Source of the DNA: Bacilli bacterium
Lineage (GTDB): Bacteria > Bacillota_I > Bacilli_A > RF39 > UBA660
Direction of reading: 5' to 3'
NCBI GenBank assembly: GCA_017634385.1
Contig: JAGBNN010000009.1
Coordinates: 1-36,612, forward strand
DNA: 36,612 bases
Under the pieces are notes generated by a model that searched no databases, was not told the origin of the DNA, and was given only the letters and a program-made list of their open reading frames with translations. Made by a program: the position numbers and the translations under genes. This document shows positions 12,836 through 21,231 of this stretch, one piece after another. Each line of letters begins with the position of its first letter. Within the stretch, counting starts at the first letter, position 1.

Positions 12836-13774
12836 TTATTTATCCTCTATTACTGTTCCACTTGTTCCATTTATTGCTTCACTTGCTTTTTCTAAAGATC
12901 CAATTATAGCTTTTTTATTACTTCCTTCTACAAAGTCTAAACATGCTTCTATTTTAGGAAGCATACTTCCTTTTGCAAATTCACCTTTTTCAATATATTT
13001 TTTAGCTTCATTTACTGTTAAAGTATCTAGTGCTTCTTGATTATCTTTATTAAAGTTAATATATACTTTGTCTACTACTGTTAATATTAGTAATATATCA
13101 GCATCTAATTCTTTAGCAAGTAAAGCTGCAGATCTATCTTTATCTATTACAGCTGCTATACCATCTAATAATTTTATTTTATCTTCTTTTATTACAGGTA
13201 TTCCTCCACCACCTACTGCTATTACTAAATTATCATTATCTACTAATTGTTTAATTACTCTTTTTTCAAGTATATCTTTTGGTAGTGGTGATGGTACTAC
13301 TCTTCTATATCCTCTTCCTGAATCTTCAATGAATTTATAACCTTTTTCTTTTTCTATTTCTTCTGCTTCTTCTTTTGTATAAAATTTACCAATTGGTTTA
13401 GTTGGATTTTCAAAAGCAGGATCATTTGAATCTACTAATACTTGTGTTATTAATGTAGCACAATCTTTCTTTATATGTTGTCTTTCTAATTCATCTTGAA
13501 GACATTGTTGTAGTTGATATCCTATATATCCTTGACTCATACTTCCACATTCTGGAAATGGCATTGATGGAGTTTGTACTTCAGCATTTGAAGAATAATC
13601 CATTGCTAAATATATCATACCTACTTGTGGACCATTACCATGTGTTATTACTATTTGATTATTTTGTTTTACTAAGTCTACTATTATTTTTGATACATTT
13701 TCTAGAGATGTTAATTGTTCATCAGCTGTATTTCCTAGTGCATTTCCTCCAAGAGCTATTACTATCTTACTCAT
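12836..13774 (-). CDS. arcC: Carbamate kinase (last step of the agmatine deiminase pathway)
   Basis: A 312-residue amino-acid-kinase-fold enzyme with carbamate kinase motifs: IALGGNALG at residues 5-13, THGNGPQVG (44-52), a TQVLVDSNDPAF segment, the RRVVPSPLP loop, and AVGGGGIPVI. It transfers phosphate from carbamoyl phosphate to ADP, yielding ATP, CO2 and NH3. With aguB, aguD and aguA just upstream it completes agmatine use, hence it could equally be called aguC. It is separated from aguA by a terminator-like hairpin, so its level may be lower or it may have its own weak promoter. SD AGAGGTGAT precedes ATG 13774. Confidence 0.95.
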   Translation of the reverse strand: MSKIVIALGGNALGNTADEQLTSLENVSKIIVDLVKQNNQIVITHGNGPQVGMIYLAMDYSSNAEVQTPSMPFPECGSMSQGYIGYQLQQCLQDELERQHIKKDCATLITQVLVDSNDPAFENPTKPIGKFYTKEEAEEIEKEKGYKFIEDSGRGYRRVVPSPLPKDILEKRVIKQLVDNDNLVIAVGGGGIPVIKEDKIKLLDGIAAVIDKDRSAALLAKELDADILLILTVVDKVYINFNKDNQEALDTLTVNEAKKYIEKGEFAKGSMLPKIEACLDFVEGSNKKAIIGSLEKASEAINGTSGTVIEDK

Positions 13775-13813
13775 AAAATCACCTCTAATATAATTTTAAT
13801 ATAATAAAAAATA

Positions 13814-13839
13814 AAAGACAAGGAATTTACCTTGTCTTT
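13814..13839 (-). terminator. Intrinsic terminator between aguA and arcC
   Basis: Perfect 10-bp arms (AAAGACAAGG / CCTTGTCTTT) with a 6-base loop. On the minus strand it is followed by a T-rich tract (13813-13801) and starts three bases after the aguA stop. As it lies inside the aguBDAC order, it probably allows partial read-through. Confidence 0.8.
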
Positions 13840-13842
13840 ACA

Positions 13843-14937
13843 TTATTTTTTAGGTACTTGTTGAGTTATACAGTGTATATTTCCTCCACCAAGTAATATT
13901 TCTCTAGCATATATTGGAACTATTTCTCTATCAGGATATAATTCTTTTAATAAATCAATTGCTTTTTGATCGTTAGGATCATTAAATACTGGAAGTGCGA
14001 TAAATCCATTTCCTGTATAATAATTTGCATAAGATGCGGCTAATCTATCTCCTTCTTCTCTTGGAAGAGTTCCATCTACTGCATCTACTCCTTCACTTTC
14101 TTCTTTAGTAATTAATATTGGTGTTGGAGTATACATTTTATGTACTTCAAGTTTTCTTCCTTTAGCATCTGTTTCATTTGTTAGATAATTATATGCTTCC
14201 ACACTTCTTTCATATTGTGGATCATTTTCATCATCTGTCCATGCTAGTACTACTACACCTGGTTTAACAAAATTAGCCATGTTATCTACGTGAGCATTTG
14301 TTTCATCATTATAAATTCCTCTTGGTATCCATAATACTTTTTCACAATTTAAATATTCACATAACATATTTCCAATTTCTTCTTTAGTCATCTTAGGATT
14401 TCTTCCTTCAGAAAGTAAGCATTCTTCTGTTACCATTACTGTTCCTTCACCATCTACGTGAATAGAGCCACCCTCAAGTACAAATCCATCTGTTCTATAG
14501 CTATCTACTCTTTCTATTTCACACATTTTACTAGCAATTTTATCATCACTATCCCAAGGGAAGTAAAGACCATCTACAAGTCCACCCCAGGCATTAAATT
14601 CCCAGTCTACTCCTCTCATTTCTCCTTTATCATTGATTACAAAAGTTGCACCACAATCTCTTACCCATGAATCATCATTTGTCATTTCAACAACTCTTAC
14701 ATAATCATTTAGCCAATGTTTAGCATTTTCATATTGTGCTTTTGATACTATCATTGTCATTGGTTCATATTTACCAATTGTATTTGCAACTTCTGCGAAT
14801 ACTTTTTGAGCAGGTTTTCCACCTAATCTCCAGTTATCAGGTCTTTCAGGCCAAATCATATAACATCCATCGTGTTCTTCAAATTCACCAGGCATTCTAA
14901 ATCCATCAGCCTTAGGTGTTGTTTCTAATCTTTTCAT
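13843..14937 (-). CDS. aguA: Agmatine deiminase
   Basis: A 364-residue guanidine-modifying (PPADI) enzyme. Motifs: [19 protein letters not shown] (12-30), [33 protein letters not shown] with a catalytic-site His, TNAHVDNMA, and the C-terminal [11 protein letters not shown] with nucleophile Cys356. It converts agmatine to N-carbamoylputrescine and ammonia. I chose the ATG at 14937, which has SD GGGAGGAAG; an upstream in-frame TTG (14952) overlaps the SD and is not needed. It is third in aguB-aguD-aguA-arcC, and the hairpin at 14962-14983 lies just upstream. Confidence 0.95.
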   Translation of the reverse strand: MKRLETTPKADGFRMPGEFEEHDGCYMIWPERPDNWRLGGKPAQKVFAEVANTIGKYEPMTMIVSKAQYENAKHWLNDYVRVVEMTNDDSWVRDCGATFVINDKGEMRGVDWEFNAWGGLVDGLYFPWDSDDKIASKMCEIERVDSYRTDGFVLEGGSIHVDGEGTVMVTEECLLSEGRNPKMTKEEIGNMLCEYLNCEKVLWIPRGIYNDETNAHVDNMANFVKPGVVVLAWTDDENDPQYERSVEAYNYLTNETDAKGRKLEVHKMYTPTPILITKEESEGVDAVDGTLPREEGDRLAASYANYYTGNGFIALPVFNDPNDQKAIDLLKELYPDREIVPIYAREILLGGGNIHCITQQVPKK

Positions 14938-14961
14938 TTTTCTTCCTCCCAATATATATAG

Positions 14962-14983
14962 AGGGATTTCTTTTGAAATCCCT
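14962..14983. other. Strong hairpin between aguD and aguA
   Basis: Arms AGGGATTTC and GAAATCCCT with a 4-base loop. On the minus strand no U-run follows it, so it should not stop the operon; it could stabilise or process the mRNA. On the plus strand a T-rich stretch (14983-14998) follows, so it could end antisense transcripts. Confidence 0.6.
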
Positions 14984-14989
14984 TTTTAA

Positions 14990-16366
14990 TTATTTTTTAA
15001 CTCTTGCAACTAATATTTCTTCAATAATAAATGATACAACTACACCAATTATTAATGGTATATTTCCATTTATAAATTCTTTAGTGAAATCTCCAAACAT
15101 TGTGAAGATTACTGCAAGTATTAATAAGATAAATGGTACCCATGCTACTAAATTAATTACAAATTTATTACCAGGTACTTTGTATACTCTTTCTGTTGGA
15201 TTTGTTTTTCTTAGTTTTAAGAAAGCTAAGAATAATGGAATATATCCAACTAATAATGTAATTAAACTTAAACTGAAGAATGTCCAGAATAATCCAGAGA
15301 TTTCTTCGTTAACTACTCCAAGAACTATACCAATTATGTTAATAACAAGTGCTACTATACCATTCATAATAGCTCCGCCAACTGGTACTCCTTCTTTATT
15401 AGTTTTCTTAAATATAGCTGGCATTGATCCATCGTCTGCAGCATATTTAGCTACTGAGTTAACACCAAATGACCAAGAAGCTATATTAGCTACCATTGTA
15501 TAAATAAACATTAAACCTACTGCTATTACAATAAATCTTATAGCACCTGATGAAACTCCAAGTGTTGAAAGTAATATTGCAAATGAATCAGTAATTGATG
15601 CTGCTTCTGCTGTTTCTGTAGTCATTGCTACATTTACACCTGTAGCTGGTAAGATATAGAATAATGCCATTAAAGCACCACCAACTATTAATGCTTTAGG
15701 TATTTCTTTTTTAGGATTTTCCATATCATTTGTAAATGTTGCTACTACTTCGAATCCTAAGAAGTTAAATATTATAATTGATATAAATGATAATCCTGCT
15801 AAATCAAGTGATGGGAATAAATCTGCAACACTTTCTATAGGATTTGCACTTTGTCCTGTTTTAATCCATACATAGATTCCAAGAAATCCAAGTGCTAACA
15901 TAAATAATATTTTAAAGAAAGTTCCTAAATTTACTATATATTTACTTTCTCCAATTCTTTGTGTACTTAAAAATGTTACTATTCCTATATATAATACTTG
16001 AAGTAATATAAGCATCCATATAGATAATTCTACTTCAAATATACCTGCAACTACATCTGTAACTGCAACTGCTAAAGATGAAATCCAAAGTGGGAAGTTA
16101 ATCCAATAGTTCCATGCTACTCTTCCTGCCCATTTTTTACCAAATGCCATCTTTACCCAGTCATACATACCACCTTCTGATTCAAATGTAGAACCAAGTT
16201 CTGCAGTGATTAAACCATAAGGTAAGCAAAAACCTATAATTAGGAATATCCACCAGAAATATTGAGAATTTCCGATAGCTGCTGTTGGTGCTACTGATTC
16301 AGCAACTAATGTAATACATACTGTTGCTAAAACTGCATCAACTAATCTAAATTTTTTCTTTTTCAT
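14990..16366 (-). CDS. aguD: Agmatine/putrescine antiporter (APC family)
   Basis: A 458-residue APC-superfamily transporter with about 12 membrane segments. The first segment follows KKKKFRLVDAVL and includes SVAPTAAIGNSQYFWW; the GLITAELGSTFESEGGMYDW segment and the FNFLGFEVVATFTNDMENP block are typical of the glutamate/GABA-antiporter-like APC branch. Between aguB and aguA it is best read as the exchanger that imports agmatine and exports putrescine, which is the arrangement in streptococcal and enterococcal agu operons. Substrate is assigned by context. It starts one base after the aguB stop, with SD AGGAGAGG located in the end of aguB. Confidence 0.9.
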   Translation of the reverse strand: MKKKKFRLVDAVLATVCITLVAESVAPTAAIGNSQYFWWIFLIIGFCLPYGLITAELGSTFESEGGMYDWVKMAFGKKWAGRVAWNYWINFPLWISSLAVAVTDVVAGIFEVELSIWMLILLQVLYIGIVTFLSTQRIGESKYIVNLGTFFKILFMLALGFLGIYVWIKTGQSANPIESVADLFPSLDLAGLSFISIIIFNFLGFEVVATFTNDMENPKKEIPKALIVGGALMALFYILPATGVNVAMTTETAEAASITDSFAILLSTLGVSSGAIRFIVIAVGLMFIYTMVANIASWSFGVNSVAKYAADDGSMPAIFKKTNKEGVPVGGAIMNGIVALVINIIGIVLGVVNEEISGLFWTFFSLSLITLLVGYIPLFLAFLKLRKTNPTERVYKVPGNKFVINLVAWVPFILLILAVIFTMFGDFTKEFINGNIPLIIGVVVSFIIEEILVARVKK

Positions 16367-16367
16367 T

Positions 16368-17348
16368 TTATACCTCTCCTAAATTCTTTTTACAAATTTC
16401 TTTAGTTTCTTCAGCTTTACCCATAAAGTATACAAGTAATGCTCGTATTGATGTTAAACGATTTTCTGCTTCATCGAATGCTATAGATCTATCGCTATCC
16501 ATAACTTCGTCTGTTACTTCTTCTCCTCTAGTTGCTGGTAAACAATGCATAAATTTACAATTTGCTCCTGCTTTATTCATCATTTCCATATTAACTTGAT
16601 ATTTTGGATAGAAGATTCCTTTTCTTTCTTCTTCAGATAATTCTGCTTCGTATAATCCATACCATACATCAGTATAAATGAAATCTGCTCCTACTACTGA
16701 TTCTTCATCATCAGTAACTAAGAAAGTTCCACCACTGACTTTACAGTTTTCTTCAGCAATTTTTTGGAAATGTTCATTTAATTGATATCCTTTTGGACCA
16801 AAATGAACAAAGTTTCCACCAAGTTTTGTAACTATCATCATAAGTGATGCGCATACTTGTGTGGCATCTCCAACAAAGACAACTTTACAATCTTCGAATT
16901 TTTTACCTTCAGGTAAATGTTCAAGCATTGTAGTTAAGTCACCCATTTCTTGAGTTGGATGATTATAATCACTCATTCCATTAATTACTGGAATATCTGC
17001 ATCTTTAGCTAAATTTACAATAGTTTCGTGCTTTTGTACACGAGCCATCATAATATCTGCTAATCTAGACATAACTTTAGCTGAATCATAATATGTTTCA
17101 TGCTTACCAAGTTGTATTTGTCCAGGTGCTAAATATTGAGCATGTCCTCCTAGTTGTGTCATTGCAGTTTCAAAAGACATACGTGTTCTTGTAGAAGATT
17201 GTTCAAATATCATAGCAAGTGTTTTATGATAAAGTACATTTAGCGGATAACCTGCTTTAATATTTTTCTTGATAAGTATACCTAAGTTTGCTATATCAAG
17301 AAGTTCTTCTTTTGTAAAATCTGAAGTATCAATGTAATCTTTTTTCAT
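16368..17348 (-). CDS. aguB: Putrescine carbamoyltransferase
   Basis: A 326-residue transcarbamylase. The carbamoyl-phosphate loop is SSTRTR (51-56), followed by YYDSAKV (86-92), HPTQE (130-134) and [11 protein letters not shown] with Cys269. Ornithine enzymes usually have HCLPAFH and an SMG loop; the [11 protein letters not shown] form and the agu context favour putrescine. It phosphorolyses N-carbamoylputrescine to putrescine and carbamoyl phosphate. The C-terminal helix ([14 protein letters not shown]) fits the family's extra C-terminal helix. It is the first gene of the agu operon, with SD AGGAGGAG and promoter at 17375-17403. Also named ptcA. Confidence 0.94.
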   Translation of the reverse strand: MKKDYIDTSDFTKEELLDIANLGILIKKNIKAGYPLNVLYHKTLAMIFEQSSTRTRMSFETAMTQLGGHAQYLAPGQIQLGKHETYYDSAKVMSRLADIMMARVQKHETIVNLAKDADIPVINGMSDYNHPTQEMGDLTTMLEHLPEGKKFEDCKVVFVGDATQVCASLMMIVTKLGGNFVHFGPKGYQLNEHFQKIAEENCKVSGGTFLVTDDEESVVGADFIYTDVWYGLYEAELSEEERKGIFYPKYQVNMEMMNKAGANCKFMHCLPATRGEEVTDEVMDSDRSIAFDEAENRLTSIRALLVYFMGKAEETKEICKKNLGEV

Positions 17349-17374
17349 CTTATTATTCTCCTCCTATTATAATC

Positions 17375-17403
17375 ATTATATCACTGCAATTTTTAATTTG
17401 CAA
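17375..17403 (-). promoter_or_regulatory. aguB: Promoter of the agu operon
   Basis: On the minus strand: TTGCAA (17403-17398), 17-base spacer, TATAAT (17380-17375). ATTGCA occurs twice, once over the -35 and again in the spacer, which could mark a regulator site. The agu operons of other Firmicutes are activated by AguR, but no such gene is in the window. Confidence 0.75.
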
Positions 17404-17432
17404 TTACTCTTTACACTATTTTTCTAAAATAA

Positions 17433-17456
17433 AAAGTAGTAATTTTTTACTACTTT
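17433..17456 (-). terminator. Intrinsic terminator of potABCD
   Basis: Arms AAAGTAGTAA / TTACTACTTT with a 4-base loop, followed on the minus strand by TTATTTT. It overlaps the potD stop codon (17455-17457) and separates pot from agu transcription. Confidence 0.8.
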
Positions 17457-18450
17457 ATTTTATATCAGCCCATAACTTATCATATTGTTTTATATTTGAA
17501 CCAATATTTTCTACATAATGGCCATTCCTAAATATTTGGTTTAAATTTATTTCATTTTTTATATTTTTATTTGGTGAATTATATGGATATTCATCTACTA
17601 TTTTTTTACTTACATCATTTCTAAGTAAATAATTTATAAATAAATATGCATTGTCTTCATTTTTAGATCCCTTCAATATAGTATAATTATCTGTACTTAT
17701 TGCATGTCCTTCTTTTGGATATACTATTTGTATATCAGGATTTTCCTTTTTAGCAATTATTGCTTCTGCACTCCACATTACACCTATATCTACTTCATCT
17801 GTTATAAAGAAAGTTTTTGGACTATCACTATCATATGCCTTTATATTTTTCTTTAATTTTAAAAGCCAATCTTTAGCTTCTTGTAAATGCTTTGGATTAG
17901 TATCATTCATATCATATCCAAGTGACATTAATGCCATTCCTATTACTATTCTTTGATCATCAAGCATTACTATATTATTTTTATAATTTTTATTTAATAA
18001 ATCATTATATCCTGTTATCTTTGTATTTATATTATTTTGATTATATGCAATTACTACTATTGTGGATAAAAATGGTAATGAATATTCATTGCTTGAGTCA
18101 TAATCTTGATTTAAAAAATATTTATTTATATTATCTTTATTTTTTATTTTATCTTTATTTATTTTTTTTATAATATTTTTTTGTTTCATTAACTCTACCA
18201 TATAATCACTTGGAAATACTAAATCATATGTTCCTTCTTTAGATGAAGTTACTTTAGCAAGTAATTCTTCATTTGATGAATATGTTCCATAATTGACTTT
18301 TATATTATATTCTTTTTCAAAATCTCTAATTACACTATCTGGTATATATGCAGACCAATTAAGTACATTTAGTTCTCCTTTATATTTATTATTATTTGTA
18401 CATCCAGTAATTAATATTAGAGATAATAAAACTATTAATATTTTTTTCAT
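17455..18450 (-). CDS. potD: Spermidine/putrescine-binding lipoprotein
   Basis: A 331-residue periplasmic-type binding protein anchored as a lipoprotein: a hydrophobic signal then LITGC with Cys17 as the lipobox cysteine. The mature part begins with the PotD-like GELNVLNWSAYIPDSVI (25-41), then YGTYSSNEELLAKV, LVFPSDYMV, and ALMSLGYDMND; the conserved WSAEA and N-terminal WSAY aromatic residues are of the type that bind polyamines. It delivers spermidine or putrescine to PotBC. It overlaps potC by four bases (18447-18450, ATGA). Given its location next to agu, putrescine or agmatine recapture is possible. Confidence 0.92.
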   Translation of the reverse strand: MKKILIVLLSLILITGCTNNNKYKGELNVLNWSAYIPDSVIRDFEKEYNIKVNYGTYSSNEELLAKVTSSKEGTYDLVFPSDYMVELMKQKNIIKKINKDKIKNKDNINKYFLNQDYDSSNEYSLPFLSTIVVIAYNQNNINTKITGYNDLLNKNYKNNIVMLDDQRIVIGMALMSLGYDMNDTNPKHLQEAKDWLLKLKKNIKAYDSDSPKTFFITDEVDIGVMWSAEAIIAKKENPDIQIVYPKEGHAISTDNYTILKGSKNEDNAYLFINYLLRNDVSKKIVDEYPYNSPNKNIKNEINLNQIFRNGHYVENIGSNIKQYDKLWADIK

Positions 18451-19232
18451 TTTTTACCTCCTACAACTTTTCTTCCTTGAATTATAGTAGAAGTTGTTAA
18501 TACTATCATTATTACTAAAAGCATTAATGTTGTTAATGCATTTACATCAGGAGAAATACCTGTTTTTATCATAGAATATATTTGAAGTGGAAGTGTGTTA
18601 CTTCCAGGTCCTGCGGTAAAATAACTTATTACTACATCATCAAGTGAAAGTGTAAATGCTAAAGTTGCTCCACTTATTACACCTGGCATTATTAATGGTA
18701 ATGTTACTTTAAAAAATGTATTAAAACTATTTGCACCTAAATCTTTTGCTGCTTCTTCATATGTATCTAATTGTTTTGATAATGTTGATCTTACACTAAC
18801 TATTACAAATGGTATTGAAAAAGCTATGTGAGAAAGTATTAGGGTTTGCATTCCTAATTCCATCTTTGTAAGTGTATATATTGATAAAAGTGATATACCA
18901 AGTACTATTTCAGGTATTACTATTGGTATATATAAAAGTAAATTTATAAAATTTTTAAATTTAAAATTATATCTATAAAGACCTATTGCTGCTAATGTAC
19001 CTATTATTGTAGATATAATTGTAGATGTAATAGCAATTATAATTGTATTTATAAATGCTTCTATTAATGTCCTATTTAAAAATAAATCTTTATACCAAGA
19101 TAATGTAAATCCTTCAAATATTACATTCATTTTAGAAGTATTAAATGAATATATAATTAACACTATTATTGGTAAATATAAGAAGAATAATATTAAACCT
19201 ATTAATATATTTTTTATTGTTTTATGTTTCAT
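18447..19232 (-). CDS. potC: Polyamine ABC transporter permease PotC
   Basis: A 261-residue inner-membrane permease with six predicted segments, starting at about 8-30 (ILIGLILFFLYLPIIVLIIY). The EAA loop that docks the ATPase is YEEAAKDLGANSFNTFFKV (about 157-175), followed by LPLIMPGVISG. The SLDDVVISYF segment is characteristic of PotC-type subunits. It forms the channel with PotB. Its start is one base after the potB stop, so the two are translated together, and its end overlaps potD. Confidence 0.93.
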   Translation of the reverse strand: MKHKTIKNILIGLILFFLYLPIIVLIIYSFNTSKMNVIFEGFTLSWYKDLFLNRTLIEAFINTIIIAITSTIISTIIGTLAAIGLYRYNFKFKNFINLLLYIPIVIPEIVLGISLLSIYTLTKMELGMQTLILSHIAFSIPFVIVSVRSTLSKQLDTYEEAAKDLGANSFNTFFKVTLPLIMPGVISGATLAFTLSLDDVVISYFTAGPGSNTLPLQIYSMIKTGISPDVNALTTLMLLVIMIVLTTSTIIQGRKVVGGKK

Positions 19233-19233
19233 A

Positions 19234-20091
19234 TTACATTCCTCCTAAATCATCAAGTTTTCCACCTAATTTTTTATATATCCAAACAAGGAAGAATGTT
19301 ATTACTATTAAAAATATTGATATTGCAGAACCAAATGGCCAATTTCTTGCAGTTAAGAATTGATTCTTAATCAAATTACCTATTATCATGGCTTTTCCAC
19401 CACCTAATATATCTGATATAAAGAAATATCCTATAGCAGGAATAAATACCATTAGAGATCCATTAAATACTCCTGATATTGTTTCTGGTATAATTATTTT
19501 TCTAAATATTGCAAGTGGTTTTGCACCTAAATCTCTAGCAGCTTCAATTAAATTATTATCTATTTTAAATACTGCACTACAAACTGGAAGCATCATAAAA
19601 GGAAGTAATGTATAAGTCATTCCTATTACTATACCTAGATTGTTATACATTAAGCTAAATGGTTTATCAATTAATCCTATATTTATAAGTCCACTATTAA
19701 TTATTCCATTTTTTCTTAGAAGTACTATCCATCCATAAGTTCTTATAAGTGAATTAGTTAAAAATGGTATCATTATTAATTTTGTCATTAAATTTTGTAA
19801 TTTTTTATCTCTTTCTCTTAATATAAGTGCGAATGGATATGATATTAATATACATAAGAAAGTTGCTACTAAAGCTATTAAACTTGATTTTAAGAATATA
19901 CTTATATAAGTCATATCAAATATAGCTGTATAATTTGATAATGTAAAATTATATATTACTCCTCCATATGAATCATTTTCAAAAAACGATAAAAATAATA
20001 TATAAATTAAAGGAAGAAATATTAATAATAATGCATAAGTAATTATCGGAAATAATGTTATTACTTTAAATAATTTATCCCCTTTTTTCAT
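19234..20091 (-). CDS. potB: Polyamine ABC transporter permease PotB
   Basis: A 285-residue permease with six predicted membrane segments. The PotB-type N-terminus (LPLIYILFLSFF) and the LSNYTAIFD segment precede the MetI-like domain; the EAA loop is LIEAARDLGAKPLAIFRKI (about 182-200). It pairs with PotC to form the translocation path. It overlaps potA by four bases (20088-20091), and its stop is followed after one base by potC, so the four pot genes form one tight operon. Confidence 0.93.
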   Translation of the reverse strand: MKKGDKLFKVITLFPIITYALLLIFLPLIYILFLSFFENDSYGGVIYNFTLSNYTAIFDMTYISIFLKSSLIALVATFLCILISYPFALILRERDKKLQNLMTKLIMIPFLTNSLIRTYGWIVLLRKNGIINSGLINIGLIDKPFSLMYNNLGIVIGMTYTLLPFMMLPVCSAVFKIDNNLIEAARDLGAKPLAIFRKIIIPETISGVFNGSLMVFIPAIGYFFISDILGGGKAMIIGNLIKNQFLTARNWPFGSAISIFLIVITFFLVWIYKKLGGKLDDLGGM

Positions 20092-21158
20092 TTTTTCTTC
20101 CCCCTTATAGCAACTATATCTTTATCTTCTACAATTATATAGGCTGGATCATTTTCTTTATAATCTACACTTCCTTTTACAGTTACTTTAAGATCAAAAT
20201 CACCTTCATTATCAATAAACAATTTTGTTATACTTCCATCATATACAACAGTTTTAACAATTCCTTGTATAGAATCTTTTGAAGGTCTATGTGATATGTA
20301 TATATTCTCAGGTCTTATCATTAAATTAATAGTATCATCTAATTTATCATTTTCTTCTTTTTTTATTGTAAATATTCTCTTATCAAATTCTACATCTATT
20401 GTATCTTCTTTTACTTTTACTATCTTAGATTTAAATATATTAGATTCACCTATAAAATCTGCGACAAATGTTGATTTTGGATTTTGATATATATCTTGTG
20501 GTGTTCCTTCTTGTTCAATTACGCCTTTTTCTATTATTATAATTCTATCACTCATAGTTAAAGCTTCATCTTGATCATGTGTTACATATATAAATGTTAT
20601 TCCAAGTTTTCTTTGGATTTTTTTAAGTTCTATTTGCATCATTCTCTTTAATTTTAAATCTAGAGATGCAAGTGATTCATCTAAAAGTAATACTTTTGGA
20701 TTCATTACTATTCCTCTAGCTATTGCAACTCTTTGTTGTTGACCACCTGATAATTGTGAAGGAAGTCTATCTTCAAAACCGTCTAATTCAACTAATTTTA
20801 ATACTTTTTTTACTCTTTTTTCTATTTCTTCTTTATTTACTTTTTTCATTTTTAATCCAAAACTTACATTTTCAAATACACTCATATGAGGAAACAAGGC
20901 AAAATTTTGAAATATTGTATTTACTTCTCTTTTTGTAGGATCTACTTCTGTTACATCATTATCATCAATATATACTTTACCGTCTGTTACATGTTCTAAT
21001 CCAGATATCATTCTAAGTATAGTAGTTTTTCCACATCCAGATGATCCAAGTAATGTCAAAAATTCACCTTCATATACATCTAGTGATAAATCTTTTATTA
21101 CATATTTTCCTTTTTCATAACTTTTACTAACATTTTCTAGTCTCACAATAGTCTTCAT
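20088..21158 (-). CDS. potA: Polyamine ABC transporter ATP-binding protein PotA
   Basis: A 356-residue ABC ATPase. Walker A is GSSGCGKT (38-45), the Q-loop lies in TIFQNFALFPHM, the signature is LSGGQ (136-140), and Walker B ends in LLLDES (Asp160-Glu161), where DES replaces the usual DEP. Residues about 240-356 form the TOBE/regulatory domain of the CUT1/PotA group (MIRPENIYIS). It energises PotBC import. First gene of potABCD; SD TAGGAGGAT precedes ATG 21158. A TATATT-like -10 may lie just upstream in the short gap, but it is not clear. Confidence 0.94.
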   Translation of the reverse strand: MKTIVRLENVSKSYEKGKYVIKDLSLDVYEGEFLTLLGSSGCGKTTILRMISGLEHVTDGKVYIDDNDVTEVDPTKREVNTIFQNFALFPHMSVFENVSFGLKMKKVNKEEIEKRVKKVLKLVELDGFEDRLPSQLSGGQQQRVAIARGIVMNPKVLLLDESLASLDLKLKRMMQIELKKIQRKLGITFIYVTHDQDEALTMSDRIIIIEKGVIEQEGTPQDIYQNPKSTFVADFIGESNIFKSKIVKVKEDTIDVEFDKRIFTIKKEENDKLDDTINLMIRPENIYISHRPSKDSIQGIVKTVVYDGSITKLFIDNEGDFDLKVTVKGSVDYKENDPAYIIVEDKDIVAIRGKKK

Positions 21159-21208
21159 ATAATCCTCCTATTATCCTAATATAATATTATCATAATTAAT
21201 AAAAAAAT

Positions 21209-21230
21209 AAAAGAGAATTACTTCTCTTTT
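21209..21230 (-). terminator. Intrinsic terminator of the transglutaminase-like gene
   Basis: Arms AAAAGAGAA / TTCTCTTTT with a 4-base loop and a following TTATTTTTTT tract on the minus strand. The gene's stop codon (21232-21234) abuts the hairpin. Confidence 0.8.
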
Positions 21231-21231
21231 A

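Noticed and set aside
13775..13842. A separate promoter for arcC
   Set aside because: TATATT-like and TATTAT-like sequences exist in this AT-rich gap but are too close to the SD or lack a -35, so not listed.
14916..15503. A 195-codon plus-strand frame opposite aguD
   Set aside because: It lies over a complete, well-recognised transporter gene, has no SD or promoter and encodes low-complexity Ile/Asn/Thr-rich sequence. The many other plus-strand frames opposite real genes were dropped for the same reason.
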